64,000 bases of DNA from Megascapheus bottae (Eukaryota > Chordata > Mammalia > Rodentia > Geomyidae): the NCBI GenBank assembly GCA_024803745.1, contig JANJXV010000016.1, positions 42,368,501-42,432,500 on the forward strand, given 5' to 3'. The notes under the pieces are model-generated. The model saw nothing but the letters and a program-made list of their open reading frames with translations. It had not been told where the DNA came from and did no database searches. This document shows, piece by piece, positions 12,180 through 23,376 of this stretch; position 1 is the first letter of the stretch; each line of letters begins with the position of its first letter. The position numbers were made by a program, and so were the translations under genes.

Positions 12180-12250
12180 GTGTGCTAACATGGCCTTCAG
12201 CAAGTCATTCACGTGTTCTGTGTACCAATTTGTTTAGATGTGGAAAAATT
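12180..12250 (+). repeat. MIR fragment
   Basis: The text 'catggccttcagcaagtcat', then 'tctgtgtaccaatttgttta' and 'gatgtggaaaaatt' follows the MIR core (gaccttgggcaagtcact, then cagtttcctcatctgtaaaa). Diverged, as expected for a Mesozoic element. Confidence 0.5.
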
Positions 12251-12254
12251 ACAA

Positions 12255-15200
12255 CTTGTCCTTTTTAATTTCCTTAGTTTTTGAACTGAGGAGAAAGATA
12301 TATTGGAAATTATCATGAAATGTAAGATGCTATAATTTATTCATTAAAAACAAAAATCATTGTCATTTTTAATAGAGACAAAATACTTCTCTGGTCACAT
12401 TGATAGATGGTGATTTAGCAAACAAGTGAAAGTCACATACAATTTCACAAAGTCAAGCAGTTTAACCAAGTAATTTCTAGAGCAGAAGCTCATCCCATTA
12501 AACATGTTCGTTGGAATAATATTGACTTCAAAATTGTAAATCATTTTCAATGAAAATTAAAAATGGTAGCCAGGACAATTCTATTAACACCTCTCTAAAG
12601 CTCTGCTATAATGCTAAGCTATTCTTATAAATTCCCCAACCACAATATACTCACAGTCTATCTCTCCTTACCACCTGATTTAAAAATATTAGTGCCATAC
12701 TGAATCTGCTTATGCATGCATGTACAGTACATACATAGTTTGAAGTCCTGGACATTTTTATTGTAAGTAACCCTTAAGAAGTAGAACATAAAAATAGTCC
12801 AAAGATACTTTGGATTTTGAGAGCATCAACTCTTCTCAGGTTTCATTAATCTCCGAAGTAGGCAGTTCTGGGCCTGCTCCCTCACCAAATCTTACAAGAG
12901 GAGTCCAGAAGAATGTTAAATCCTGCTCCATGCAGAATCTTGGGTAAAGCTGAGGAGAGATGCTTCGTCATAAATCTGAGACTTTCCTCCAAAATGTAGT
13001 AGATAGTATTTGATACGATTCTGAAGCCCCAAATTTGAATTCTTTCCTTGGCAGAGATTTAACACAAAGCTATTGGGAAAAAAATTGTGTTTTAAGATAC
13101 TTTAAATGATTCAACTCCCAGCCAGTAGAGTGTTTACCCAGTTGCAGATCTCCTATACCAAGATTCTTTCTGAGTTGTGGATGAGAAACACAAGTTCCTG
13201 AGTGGAAAGCATAGGACAGCTGACCCAGGAGACTGTTTAAGACCCAGAACATTGCCTTTTGAAAAATGACTAGCACTTTCCATACCAGAAAACACGGGAA
13301 TCATGGATTCTGATTTGCTATTTGACTTCATATACCAGTTCAGGAATTCTAGCTGCAGAATGCTAGGATAACCAAAACCAAGAAGGCAAGTATCTTCCAC
13401 ATTCATTTGGAAACTGAGAACAGCAATCTTGCTTATAGGACTCTTCGTGAAATTCACATAAACCAGGCCTGTAGAACTATTGTCAGTTACTATCAGGTAT
13501 TTACAAAGTATAGCTGTCATGGTTATTAATCATTCTTTGTTTTTTTCCAATTAAAGTAAGCAGCAAAAATCAATTTATTCATTGGAAAAGCAACCAAAAC
13601 TATAACAAAATAGCTTCTGTTAAAATTTTTGGGAAACTGAAGACATGATTTCTGATGTAATTTTGGGAAATTCCTTTAAGACACAATGTATGCACAATTT
13701 GGTGCTATAATACACAAGGCCTGTGTTTATATTAAGATTTCAAAAAAGTCTTTCTCAAATTGTTTTTGCTGTAATTATGTCTGCTTTCCTCCTACCCCCC
13801 ACCAATTTTTCACTATTTTTTTTTACTAGATTTTGGTGCAATAATTATTTCAACCATGATTACTTACCTCAAGAGTCAACTAAATTTTTACTCACGAGAT
13901 ACCAAATGCAGGATTCATCCACAAAGACCGACACTTTCCTACATTTGATTGATTGAGGGTAAAGTCACTTAACATGATCCTAGTTTTCACTTGATTTAGA
14001 AGCAGAGGAGTCTGAGCAAGTCTCCTGTGGCATAATTAATGAACTGATACATTAAAGTACTTTGAAATATGACATGGATCCATCAGTTATTAGTATCATT
14101 TCTATTAGCTATTTCTTCCACTATAGCAGCCATTAGAGCTGAGTGGGCAGCAGAAGTAGCACAGTTATTTATGCAGTGTTATGTGTATGGAGTACAGTTA
14201 ACTTCTAGGTACCAGGCAAGCCTGGAAATATTCAGTCTCCATCACGGGGTGAAGTTAGTCACACACCCATAATGAACGCAGAAGCTGGACATTATAGACC
14301 TTCAGTAGGCTTTCCACAGTGACGGCATGGGGTCAAGGGTAGACAGCGGACTTCTTTTCCCCCTTTTCTCCTAGGGTCCTCGCTAGGGTCTGACATGCAG
14401 AAGAACTCTGATTACAGAACATCACACAAGACAAGACTTGTCCACTTACACCCAATCCAGCTGCCTTTGTTGACAATGAACAAAAGACATTTGTCTCACT
14501 GAGATATGTGCAGACAAATGGAATCAACAATGTATGCATGCACACACATAAGTTCACACCTATAGAAATGACATATTGTGCAAAATACATATAAATTACA
14601 TTCATGATCTAAATATATAAGTGTATATTGTGTGCGAATCTATATATAACATAAATTATACATAACATACAGGATAAATTATATTATGATGATGATCAAT
14701 TTTATATGGATATATACAACTACAATAAATAGGGCTAAGAAAAATGAACTTTCTCTTCAGTGTTCTGACAGCTGGCATTTCAAGTTCCTGAGGACAGGGC
14801 TTATTTTGAGGGCAGTCTTTCTGGTACCATTCCTCTGTCTTCTTGGTGGGTCATCACATGCAGAGCAAATTTGATCTATTCTGGTTCTTAAAAAAGTACT
14901 ACTCCACCTCAGATGCGCCAGTCTCTTGCTTTCATCTAACTGTAATTATATTCCGGGGACTCCACCATTTGATACTGTCAGGTTGTGGGTAGGGGAGGGA
15001 GATTTTCAGTTCCAACAACCACCTTTCTTGAACTTGGCAGTCTTCAACAAATGTGCTCTACTGTACCTGATAAATATTATTTACTAACTAATCGCTAGAA
15101 AATTGGAACATTCATTCATCTATTCATTCATTTCTCTGCTTGCTTGCTTCCTTCCTATTTGGTAAACTTGAACACAATTTCCAAGTCATCTATGTTTCCT

Positions 15201-16228
15201 TCTTGAAAGTTATGGATGTGATGATACAATTTTCAATGTCAAAGATGCTATTTTCAAAAGAAAAGAGATATGAATCTCTAAGAAAATCAATTCCACTTCT
15301 CCTTTTTAAAGATGTGATTTTTGTGGCTAATTATACATTTGGATAATGTAATTGTTTCTATACACATATTGAATACTCTTTGGGAAATGAATATTACATG
15401 CAAAGGTGTTTAATATGCATTAAAATACATTTTGTATTTTAAGCATTCTCGATTACTAACATTTTTTTAGTCTTCTATTACTGAAAACTCTTTGAAAATC
15501 TGTTCATATCGAAAATCTTTTTATAAGATTTTGTTATAGTAGGTTAAACTAAACTATTACCTGCGTGGATACAAACGAAAATTACTTTGGAATGCTTTCT
15601 ACAATAGACAGCTACATGTAAAGAACAAGCACTGAGTCATAACTAAGGAATTTGTAACCTACCATGGCACTGACCAGAGCATCAAGTGGATGTTGGACGA
15701 GTCAAGCTGTGAGCTCCACTAATGCTCGCTGCGTGACGTAACTGCTGAGCTGATGTCTCATCATCCCCGTTATCTCCCATGGGTTTTTAAATCTCAGAGT
15801 GTAATTTTAAGATAAGCAATATTACTATAAATATTCTAGGAGATATTAGAAAGTACAATACATTTGCGAAGCAGAAAGTTTACAAGGGACAGAAAACTCT
15901 CCTTATCGAATCCTCCTGGAAGAATCTGTTTTATACTGGTAAGTGTGGGTGGATCTGGTCCCCAGAAACACAGCACACTAGCTGTTCAGCTCTACCCTCT
16001 GGTTTTATTATGTTAGTGATATAACTTTGGAACTGTGCTTCAGCATTTATTTTCTGTTACTGCAGCCAGATTCTCCAAGACCTCCTAGATAGCCCATGGG
16101 ACTGAAGGCAATTAATGTTTGTGAGGATACTACTTTTCCTTTGTATCTTAAATTTAATAGTAGTGTCTTCTATATTCATCTCCTAGGTTATACTGTATTT
16201 CTGACTGCTTGACTGATGGATTAATTCC
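12255..16228. other. Four kb of unique AT-rich DNA
   Basis: No SINE, L1 or gene is recognisable. A 128-codon minus frame (13134-13520) has no known family. The stretch 14570-14700 is mostly alternating A/T with many TA steps. A loose run of ATTC/TTGC-type tetranucleotides lies at 15110-15150. Confidence 0.5.
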
Positions 16229-16425
16229 TGTACTAAGATTGAATCCAGGGAGTTGCATGCTAAGCAGGAGTGTTACCACTTGAACTGTATCCATTTATCT
16301 TGATTTTGTGTCTAGGAGGGTTTTGGTTCCCTTTCTGCCTAGGTGACCTGAAGGCCTTAAATGTGTGATTCTCCTTCTTCTGCCTACCCAGCACTGTGAT
16401 TAAATGTGTGAAATGCTGTGCCCTA
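16229..16425 (-). mobile_element. Old tRNA/ID-like plus 7SL/B1-like SINE (B1-dID type)
   Basis: On the + strand the tRNA-like part comes first ('actaagattgaatccaggga', 'gctaagcaggagtgttacca'), then the complement of a B1/7SL unit ('ttctgcctacccagcactgt', 'gattaaatgtgtgaaatgct'). This order fits a B1 head with an ID-like tail on the minus strand. It is strongly diverged and has no clear target duplication. Confidence 0.5.
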
Positions 16426-17234
16426 AACTTAGAAATACAAATGTTTATATATAATTATTTGTGTTCCATTTTGGCCCACTTCTTGAACTTTTTCCCCCTT
16501 GTTATCTTGGAATAGCTCATGGAGCGTGTAATACCATGTGGTTTTATTTTATTAACCCACCCGTCTTTGGCTCCTATAGGCACATGTTGATGCAGAGAGA
16601 TTCCTCGAAAGCAAATACCCTACTTTCAGAGCTTTACCTATTTCCACTTCAGTGTGAAGCTCCCAGGTTAAAAATAACAGGGCTGTGAAACGCCTCACAA
16701 CTTGGGAAAAGATCAAACCGTGCAAAGCAAACGTTTTAATGATCTGAATTTTAGACTGAGTCTCCGTGGCAGAGAGAAAAGGTTCTGCTTTTTCCTCCAC
16801 CTATGTTCTTCAGATCGCTGAGGGAGGCTCATCTCCAAGGGAACTTTACGACTGTGTGGTCTCTGTACCCATCCCCAAGGTCATGCGTCTCCAAGGTCAC
16901 CTGAGGGAAGGGAGTGCTGAGAGCCGTAGCAGGCTTTGGAGACTCTATCTCCCCACATTCCTCTCACAGAACTGAAGAAGGTAGCCGTGTGCCATCTCAC
17001 TATGTGCCTAGATCAGGGAAAAGAAAAGGCCTCGCACAGGCCCGTATGCAGGCCTCCTGGGTGGGCTGGCTCTGTCACTGGGCGCTTGACAGTTTCCTAG
17101 CCACACAGAACAAGGGCTGTATTTCGCTCTTTTCCCACTTACACACCTAGAGCCATTGAGCCATCTCTGCCTGACAATGAAATATTATTTCCAACAACAC
17201 ATTTTCATGGAGAGTAATTTTTCTTCTCTCTCAG

Positions 17235-17272
17235 CTCAACCACACAACTCCCCCTCAACCACACAACTCCCC
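17235..17272 (+). repeat. Perfect 19-bp tandem duplication
   Basis: Two exact, adjacent copies of ctcaaccacacaactcccc, just upstream of a (CA)n tract. An exact duplication implies recent slippage. Confidence 0.95.
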
Positions 17273-17284
17273 CTCCACGTTTCA

Positions 17285-17286
<2 letters not shown>

Positions 17287-17328
<42 letters not shown>
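17287..17328 (+). repeat. (CA)n microsatellite
   Basis: Twenty-one uninterrupted CA units followed by a T/C-rich stretch. Confidence 0.95.
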
Positions 17329-17329
<1 letters not shown>

Positions 17330-18361
17330 TTTTTCTCTTCCTCTTTCCTCATTAGTGAAGCCCGAGAATGTCATTTCTCACCCTTTGGTTTATTTAGACG
17401 ATGACATTTTAACAAGAATGATACCATATGTGTGTTTCTTAATTGAAAGCTGAAGTTCCAAGGGATGTTTGAAACAATGCTCTATTAAATAAATGTTTTC
17501 CGATGTACACTGTTCTTGGTCGTCCCTTGGATGAGGAGGCAGAGCTCTGCTGGCTTGGGGCACACTGCCAGTGATGGAGATACACGTGCTTTAAGGAGAG
17601 TCACCAATGTGGCAGGCTGAGCAGTGAGAAAGGCCAGCTCTTCCTTTCCTGTCCTCACACTTGATACTGCATCCCCACCGTGGTGACACGGATAAATCAG
17701 TGGTGGCTTTCCAATAGGCCCAGCGAAGGATGACGATTATTTACACCCTAGCGTGGAAGAATGACATGGTTTAAAGGTGATAGAGCCCATATTCTCACTT
17801 CTTCACTACATAAAATATATCTATATTTCAATATTTCTAAAGAGATATAAATTCTGTTTGCTTACTAACACCCAAACTAGAATGGTCACATTTGCTTTCA
17901 TGCCAGCGAAGCAAAGTTTTAATAATTTCCCAAAGGTAAGGAAAGTAGACTTAACTGTATTTTTGTACTGACTTTAAAAATACTCAGGTAAACATAATTT
18001 AAAACATGTGTAGGATTATTTACTCCCGAAAATTCCATTTGCCTGAAGACACAGATATCTGTGCCTGTGGAGTTTCACAGACATAAAACGTGGAAGAGAG
18101 ACTGTCATTTTGATGATGTATAGAAACAATCACTGTGTTTCCACCTTTGGTTTCCTGCATAATTATGATGCATAATTCATGCTAGAGCATTCTTCCACAT
18201 TCTTCGTACATTTTCTAGTTCAGCCCCTATTTGGCTCAGTTTTAAACTGTTTTAAATGTGTCGAGCAAGCTCCATTCTCTGTCAGGAACTGACATGGCCG
18301 TTATCTGCCAACATGGAAGAAATGAAGAGCTTTCATTCAGGCCAATACAAAAAAATGTTAA
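17329..18361. other. Unique DNA, nothing recognised
   Basis: Mixed composition, no repeat family or coding signature seen. Frames are shorter than 65 codons. Confidence 0.5.
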
Positions 18362-18560
18362 TTTTTTTTTTTTTTGCCAGCCCTGGGCCTTGAACTCAAG
18401 GCCTGAATACTGTCCTTGGGCTTTCCTCAAGGCTAGAGCTCAAGCACTTGAGCCACAATACCACTTCCAGCTTTTTCCTTGTACGTGGTACCAAGGAATC
18501 AAACCTACATCTTTATGCATGCTAGGCAAGCACTCTACCACTAGGCCAAATTCCCGGCCC
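18362..18560 (-). mobile_element. IDL-Geo-type dimeric SINE
   Basis: A 14-base T run leads into 'gccagccctgggccttgaac'. The right monomer and then the ID-like head follow, ending 'ccactaggccaaattcccgg'. Full length. A poly-A run (about 18569-18582) directly follows on the + strand and may belong to another insertion. Confidence 0.88.
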
Positions 18561-18579
18561 TGATAGTTAAAAAAAAAAA

Positions 18580-18942
18580 AAAGAAGTGTTGTCAAAGCTA
18601 GTGCCTCTATCACGTTGAGCCACAGCTCCTCTTCCATTTTTTTTTTCTTTTTGCTAGTCCTGGGCTTGAGCTCAGGGCCTGAGCACTGTCCTTGGACTTT
18701 CTCAAGGCCAGAGCTCTACCACTTGAGCCTCAACACCACTTTCGGCTTTTTTCTATGTATGTGGTACCAAGGAATCGAACCTGCGTCTTTGTGCATGCTA
18801 GGCAAGCTCTCTACCACTAGACCAAACTATTGTACATAGAGATTTCCTTCTTGAATGCTTGTTTGTTAAACATGTTATTTGAAATATGATGTAAAAATCA
18901 ATGTTAATAAATTCTTTAATAAAAAAACAAAGAAGTGTTGTC
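18580..18942 (+). repeat. 335-bp segment between 14-bp direct repeats (retroinsertion-like)
   Basis: The exact sequence aaagaagtgttgtc occurs at 18580-18593 and at 18929-18942. The 335 bp between them end in A-rich DNA with an AATAAA (18918-18923). The left repeat follows TTAAAA-rich sequence, the kind of site that L1 endonuclease cuts. Inside lie a Geo-like fragment and an antisense IDL-Geo SINE. I read this as an L1-mediated insertion of a transcript fragment, but I cannot name its source gene. Confidence 0.55.
18637..18829 (-). mobile_element. IDL-Geo-type dimeric SINE
   Basis: It starts with a T-rich tail and 'gctagtcctgggcttgagct' and ends 'tctctaccactagaccaaac'. The preceding 'gttgagccacagctcctctt' is part of a right monomer, so this copy interrupts or abuts an older SINE. 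It lies inside the 14-bp-repeat-bounded segment. Confidence 0.88.
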
Positions 18943-19829
18943 TTTTTCTACCTGATTTCTGAGGCATTGGCACCTTTGATGACAGGAAAGGGCTGGCAAG
19001 ACTATCGCTCACATGCCTCGAGAGGCCCAACAGGCAGGCGTGAGGCTGGGTGGAAGGGCTGGAGATGTTGGAGAGGAATGTGAGCAGGGTACTGTGATGC
19101 AGGTTCTATGGCCTGTCCACAGAGATCCAGGAGGCAGAGGAGGGGAAAAGGCCTCCCCAGGCAGACTGCCTGAGGCGTAACTCTTCCTAACCTGCCTGCC
19201 TTGTCTCTGAATATTTGAATTTTACCATGATAAAATGGCTAAACACTTTCTGTTGGCTAGGAGTAGATTACTTCGCAATAATCTATGACAAGAACACTAC
19301 CAATTCTGCAAAATAATGGTGCTGTTAATCTGATTTAACATGCAGGCCTTTGTCAGAATTTTAAATCAAAAGTCATAGAAGGTTTATGTAAATTTACGTA
19401 AGGCTCACATATTAAAATGAATATCAAGAAAAACTCTACATCTATAGGAAGGATATAAAACCAAAGGAATAATTTATAAGCCAACAGTGGTTAAAACATT
19501 TTAGGCGATTTAGACTTTAAACAACAGGAAATGTTCAAAACATTTTGAGGCATCATTATTGATAGTAGAACACTGAGGGAAAAAAAGAAGACATGCTATA
19601 ATAAATATCGATATATATCCCAAACTGTTCATCAGGCGACAGAGCTTCCTGCAAATATTATAACTCATCCATTGCAAACATAATAGAGGAGATTGGGAGT
19701 CATGGTTACAGTGTCTCTGGCAGGTCAGAGGCTACACTGACTAGGAGAAAATAAAAGTTGCATAGCCATCATTTCCTCAGGTCTGCGCTCATGAAATCTA
19801 TCCAGAGTATTTGTGAATACTCTGTTAAG
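18943..19829. other. Unique DNA, nothing recognised
   Basis: No gene or repeat family seen. A somewhat GC-richer part (18960-19200) has only short reading frames. Confidence 0.5.
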
Positions 19830-19908
19830 AAAATAGCAACACTGTCACGCTGTCGGAGGGAGTGTAAACTCATTGGACCACTACGGGAAGCAGTCTTGTG
19901 GATTTTCA
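19830..19908 (+). mobile_element. Small degenerate L1 ORF2 fragment
   Basis: The bases 'cggagggagtgtaaactcat' and 'ccactacgggaagcagtctt' parallel the ORF2 C-terminal segment around WWECKL...PLWKAVW seen at 8.5 kb. Only about 80 bp survive. Confidence 0.45.
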
Positions 19909-19919
19909 TGCCTGGACTG

Positions 19920-19990
19920 GCTTAGCAGCGCCATCCTCGAATCTCAGCCTCCTGAGTAGCTAGGACTGCAGGCGTGATTGCAGGCTAGGA
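19920..19990 (-). repeat. 7SL/B1-like SINE fragment
   Basis: The + strand reads 'cgaatctcagcctcctgagt' then 'agctaggactgcaggcgtga', the complement of the 7SL-derived block 'cctgtaatcctagctactca'. Only the 5' end of the SINE remains. Confidence 0.6.
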
Positions 19991-20922
19991 TTACATGACT
20001 TCTAAGGATTCATGTTGAGAGTAAAGTTCATTTGCTACCCAGGTCTGATAGCAGAATGGAACAGAGAGAGGCTTTTCTCCACACCTAGTAATATCTCTGC
20101 CTGTCTTTCCGAAGACAATAATTGATGTATAATACTGCATGTCAACGTGTACTTCTCTATAAAAAACTCGCAAGTATTCTCAAGACAGCACTACCATACA
20201 GTTTGGGGCTGTTAACTCTGTGTAAATAATTAGCCAAACACGTAAAGGAACGGTTTGCTCATGTCTCTCTGGGGAAAGAATATCACCAATTATTTCATTT
20301 TGCCATTCCTAGACATGCTCCTTTCATATTAGCTACAGCAGCATCCACACTCCATTTTCAGGTGGCTTGAATGCATATTGAACGTTTAGCAGCGAATATT
20401 TATATTTTCAAGACCTTTAGTATAACAACAAAGAATTTGGTTCTTGTTTGAAAGATGCTGCATCTCCTCCTAGTCAGTGTATGGGAAAATGCACATATAT
20501 AAATTATTTAACTGGAAAGGGCATCATTTTTTCAGTTATCTCACAAAGACTGCCTCCACGTCAGAGCTAAATCCATTTAACTGAACTGACTTCAAGTTTC
20601 ATAGAATAACCACGTACGTGGGCTAAGCAATAGCCATCAAAGTCCAGACGCAAAATAAAAGAGGAAAAACAGGAACAAAATCAAAGACAGCAGTGCAACA
20701 GCAGATTCAATAACAGCGACTTGAAAATTCTTAGACATTCCTTCACTTATATGCCTACCTATAATATATAATAACATAGAATATATTCTATTACTATATT
20801 ATACATTATATATAATTGAATATATGTAATATGTCTTCCAAGTAATCTAATGAAACAACTGCGTCCATCAAAAAGAAATTATTGTAGCCAGCTTTTGTTT
20901 TATTTTGATTTTTAAGGCAGAG
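19991..20922. other. Unique AT-rich DNA
   Basis: Nothing recognised. A strongly AT-alternating patch lies at 20755-20830. Confidence 0.5.
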
Positions 20923-20936
20923 CTGCAGTGTTCTTT

Positions 20937-21136
20937 TTTTTTTTTTTTTTTTTGCCAGTCCTGGGCTTCGGCTCAGGGCCTGAGCACTGTCCTTGGATTT
21001 TCTCAAGGCTAGAGCTCTACCACTTGAGTCTCAGCACCACTTCCGGCTTTTTGCTATGTATGTGGTACTGAGGAATCGAACCCGGGTCTTCGTGCATGCC
21101 AGGCAAGCACTTTAACCACTAGGCCAATCTCCCGGC
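20937..21136 (-). mobile_element. IDL-Geo-type dimeric SINE with perfect 14-bp TSD
   Basis: The target duplication ctgcagtgttcttt occurs at 20923-20936 and 21137-21150. Between them lie a T tail, right monomer ('gccagtcctgggcttcggct'), linker, and the complete ID-like head with its B-box complement ('ggaatcgaacccgggtcttc'). A clear, rather young L1-mediated insertion. Confidence 0.95.
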
Positions 21137-21150
21137 CTGCAGTGTTCTTT

Positions 21151-21944
21151 CATAAAGCTTATTTCTATTTAAGAATGTTATATGTGAAACTTTAGGCAGC
21201 CCACATTCTTCAAACAAAAGCCTGCACTATCATCATCAAAACATGAGCTCTGCCGTTTTTCTCTGTCTTTCAAACACTGCCTTCCGGAATTTCTATAAGG
21301 CATACCTGTGTATGTGTTGGCGAGGGTTACAGCCCGCCAAGTGCTTACTTTTACATGTCTGCTAGCTCGCATGACCACCGTGGGAATAACAAGTCATCAT
21401 ACGTGTAAGAACTCCCCTCACTTCCTAACGTGGACAGACAGAATAGATCCCATATGTTACTTGAGTTTAAACTGTTGTTGGAGTTTTAGACAGTAATATA
21501 AACTGCAAAAGAGCCCCTTTTTTCTAAAAGACAAGAGGAGTGCCTTGGGCCCTAGGGGGCCTGAGGGCAGAAGGAGTTCTTTGTGCCCTTAAAGGTTTTT
21601 CAATTGCAAATAAAGGCTAAGGTGTTAATTGTTTAAGCCAGTATCAGTAAAAGTTATTAAGAACGTTGGAAATGAGTTTCTAAACAATATTTGAAAGTGA
21701 AGTTGTCTTAAATGTTTAAAGAAAGAGAAAAAAGGAAAATCAGGACTACCAAAGTAATTGCTTAATTGCTATTTCAGCTTGCTCTTGTAACTTCCAGCTA
21801 GCCCACTGGAGAAGAACAGCAATCCTTATTCAGATGTAACTTTGGCTTTTATCAGGTTCTAGGTAAGCTCATGCTTAGAGACTATTTCTGTGTCGACCAC
21901 CTTGTTGCTCTAATTGGAGAAACGTGGCCTTTTGTAGGACTCAC
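21151..21944. other. Unique AT-rich DNA
   Basis: No recognisable element. A 'cctagggggcctgagggcag' G-rich patch lies near 21550. Confidence 0.45.
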
Positions 21945-22267
21945 TGATCTGAAAACTGCAGTTTTGAGCCAACCCCGGGCAAAGCAAAGTCCCTGTGAGA
22001 CTGTGGTGTCTAATCTGGCAGCAGAATGCTATTAAGGCAGAGTTGCTTTGGAGCTCGAAGCCTCAGAGTGCTAGCTCTGAGCTGAACAGCTGGGGGACAG
22101 CACTCAAGCACCAAGCTCAGGACTCACAGTGGCAGAGTGCAAGCCTTGAGCTGCAGAGCTGAGGTGCGGCACTCAGGCCCTGAGTTTGGGACTCAAAAGT
22201 GGCAGGGTGCTAGCCTTGAGCTGGAGAGCTGAGGGACAGTGCCCAGGCCCTGAGTTCAAGTCCAGCA
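21945..22267 (+). mobile_element. 7SL-like SINE with three tandem right monomers
   Basis: The left part ('gatctgaaaactgcagtttt', 'caaagtccctgtgagact') matches the 7SL monomer of the composite SINE. It is followed not by one but by three right-monomer units, beginning near 22064, 22133 and 22203, a spacing of about 70 bp. Each unit has 'agtgctagccttgagctg', 'gggacagcactcaggccc' and a 'tgagttc...ggact' end. The joins fuse the end of one unit to the A-box region of the next, so the extra units arose by internal tandem duplication and not by separate insertion. Confidence 0.75.
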
Positions 22268-23039
22268 ACTAAGCAAGTGAAATGCCAATGGGACATTTAT
22301 CCCTGTGTGGAGAAACTCTACTGGGACACGATGCAGAAAGCCTCTGCTTGGATGGCAGAGATGGTGTCAGATCTTAGTCACTTGTGCTTGGCCAATCAAA
22401 TTAATCAGAGCCGGGAGGTCATAGAATAGTTTGTAAGCATGCCTTACTAATGCCCGTGCCTTTCATAACTGGGCAGGAACTTGTCAATCTTCTGTGATAG
22501 TGGGTAGTTTAAAGTCCTAATTGAGCGAAATTTTTATTTATTTATTTATTTATTTTTGACACCAGCCACAAATTCAGGAAAAGTTTGTGGATCTGAGGCT
22601 TGTGTCTCTATTAATCTGTTTAGATCTGACAACTGAAGCATTGTTAAGGTTGCAGAAATTTAGTTCCCCAGACAATCAAGAAAAAGCCTTTGCAAATGGG
22701 TGCTATGTAAACTACACTATTGTAGCCAAAGATGGTTTGTGCAGTTGTTAAATGTTAAATATGATCTCCAGTTTGGAGCAAATTATTATTCCTGATATTT
22801 AATCCTTGCAATCCCTGATAAAACAGGCTAGGCTTCTTAAGGTCCCTGGTCAAGCACAGAGACAACGCCCTTGAGTCAGCTTGAAGAAGTCACAGAAGCT
22901 GAATCTCCGCCCATCAATCCCCTTTAGATGAAGGGACCAGTCATTTTTGGAAAGTGAGACAGGATAATTAGAGATATTAGAGATAGTGGAAAGAATAGAA
23001 ATTGCACTTGTGTTTCTTTTAAAATAAAGACGGGGGATA
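22268..23039 (+). other. Unassigned DNA upstream of the LTR, possible ERV remnant
   Basis: A (TTTA)n run lies at about 22528-22556. The last 20 bases before the LTR, including 'aaaataaagacgggggata', look like a retroviral polypurine tract. If so, part of this stretch is degraded ERV interior, but I find no gag, pol or env similarity and no long reading frame. Confidence 0.35.
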
Positions 23040-23376
23040 TGTCGGGAGCAAGAGTGGAATCAAACTGTACTTTGATTTGCATCAGATAATTGCTTGATTG
23101 TCTTTTTGTTTTTTGGCCTTCTCCTGTTCAATTGATCTGAGATTTACCATATGAATGTAACCCCCAACAGTTCCCTGATTAACCATCTGGATGTAACACC
23201 TGGCAGTGCCCTGGTCTCAAGGAGGGATAAAAACTTTGAGTTGAGAATAAACGGGCGCTGCAGTTTTTGCCTGGGCTGCAGACCTCCCGGACCCGATGTG
23301 TTTGTCTCTCTTCTAATTTTTCCAGTCCCTGCCCCCTATTTCAGGAACCCCAATTTGCTGCCGGTAGGCCCCGGCA
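23040..23376 (+). mobile_element. Probable LTR of a class II (ERVK/IAP-like) endogenous retrovirus
   Basis: It starts TGTCGGGAGC after a polypurine tract and ends CCCCGGCA, so the termini are near-inverted (TGTCGGGA against TGCCGGGG). It carries a TATA-like ATAAAAA (23227-23233) and an AATAAA (23246-23251) in the order expected for a short-R LTR. The length, about 337 bp, is normal for class II ERVs. The TGTYGGGAGC start is typical of IAP-type LTRs. I see no second LTR, no clear tRNA primer site and no matching flanking duplication, so this is a 3' LTR or a remnant. The family name is inference. Confidence 0.6.
23227..23251 (+). promoter_or_regulatory. LTR TATA-like box and polyadenylation signal
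   Basis: ATAAAAA at 23227-23233 and AATAAA at 23246-23251 lie about 20 bases apart in the LTR. Such close spacing implies a very short R region, as in some betaretrovirus-like LTRs. Activity cannot be judged from sequence. Confidence 0.5.

Noticed and set aside
13134..13520. 128-codon minus ORF as a gene
   Set aside because: No domain, no promoter or splice context, and composition equals the surrounding AT-rich DNA.
22064..22267. CRISPR-like or riboswitch-like tandem array
   Set aside because: The three 70-bp repeats are adjacent with no spacers and match a known SINE monomer in this same window.
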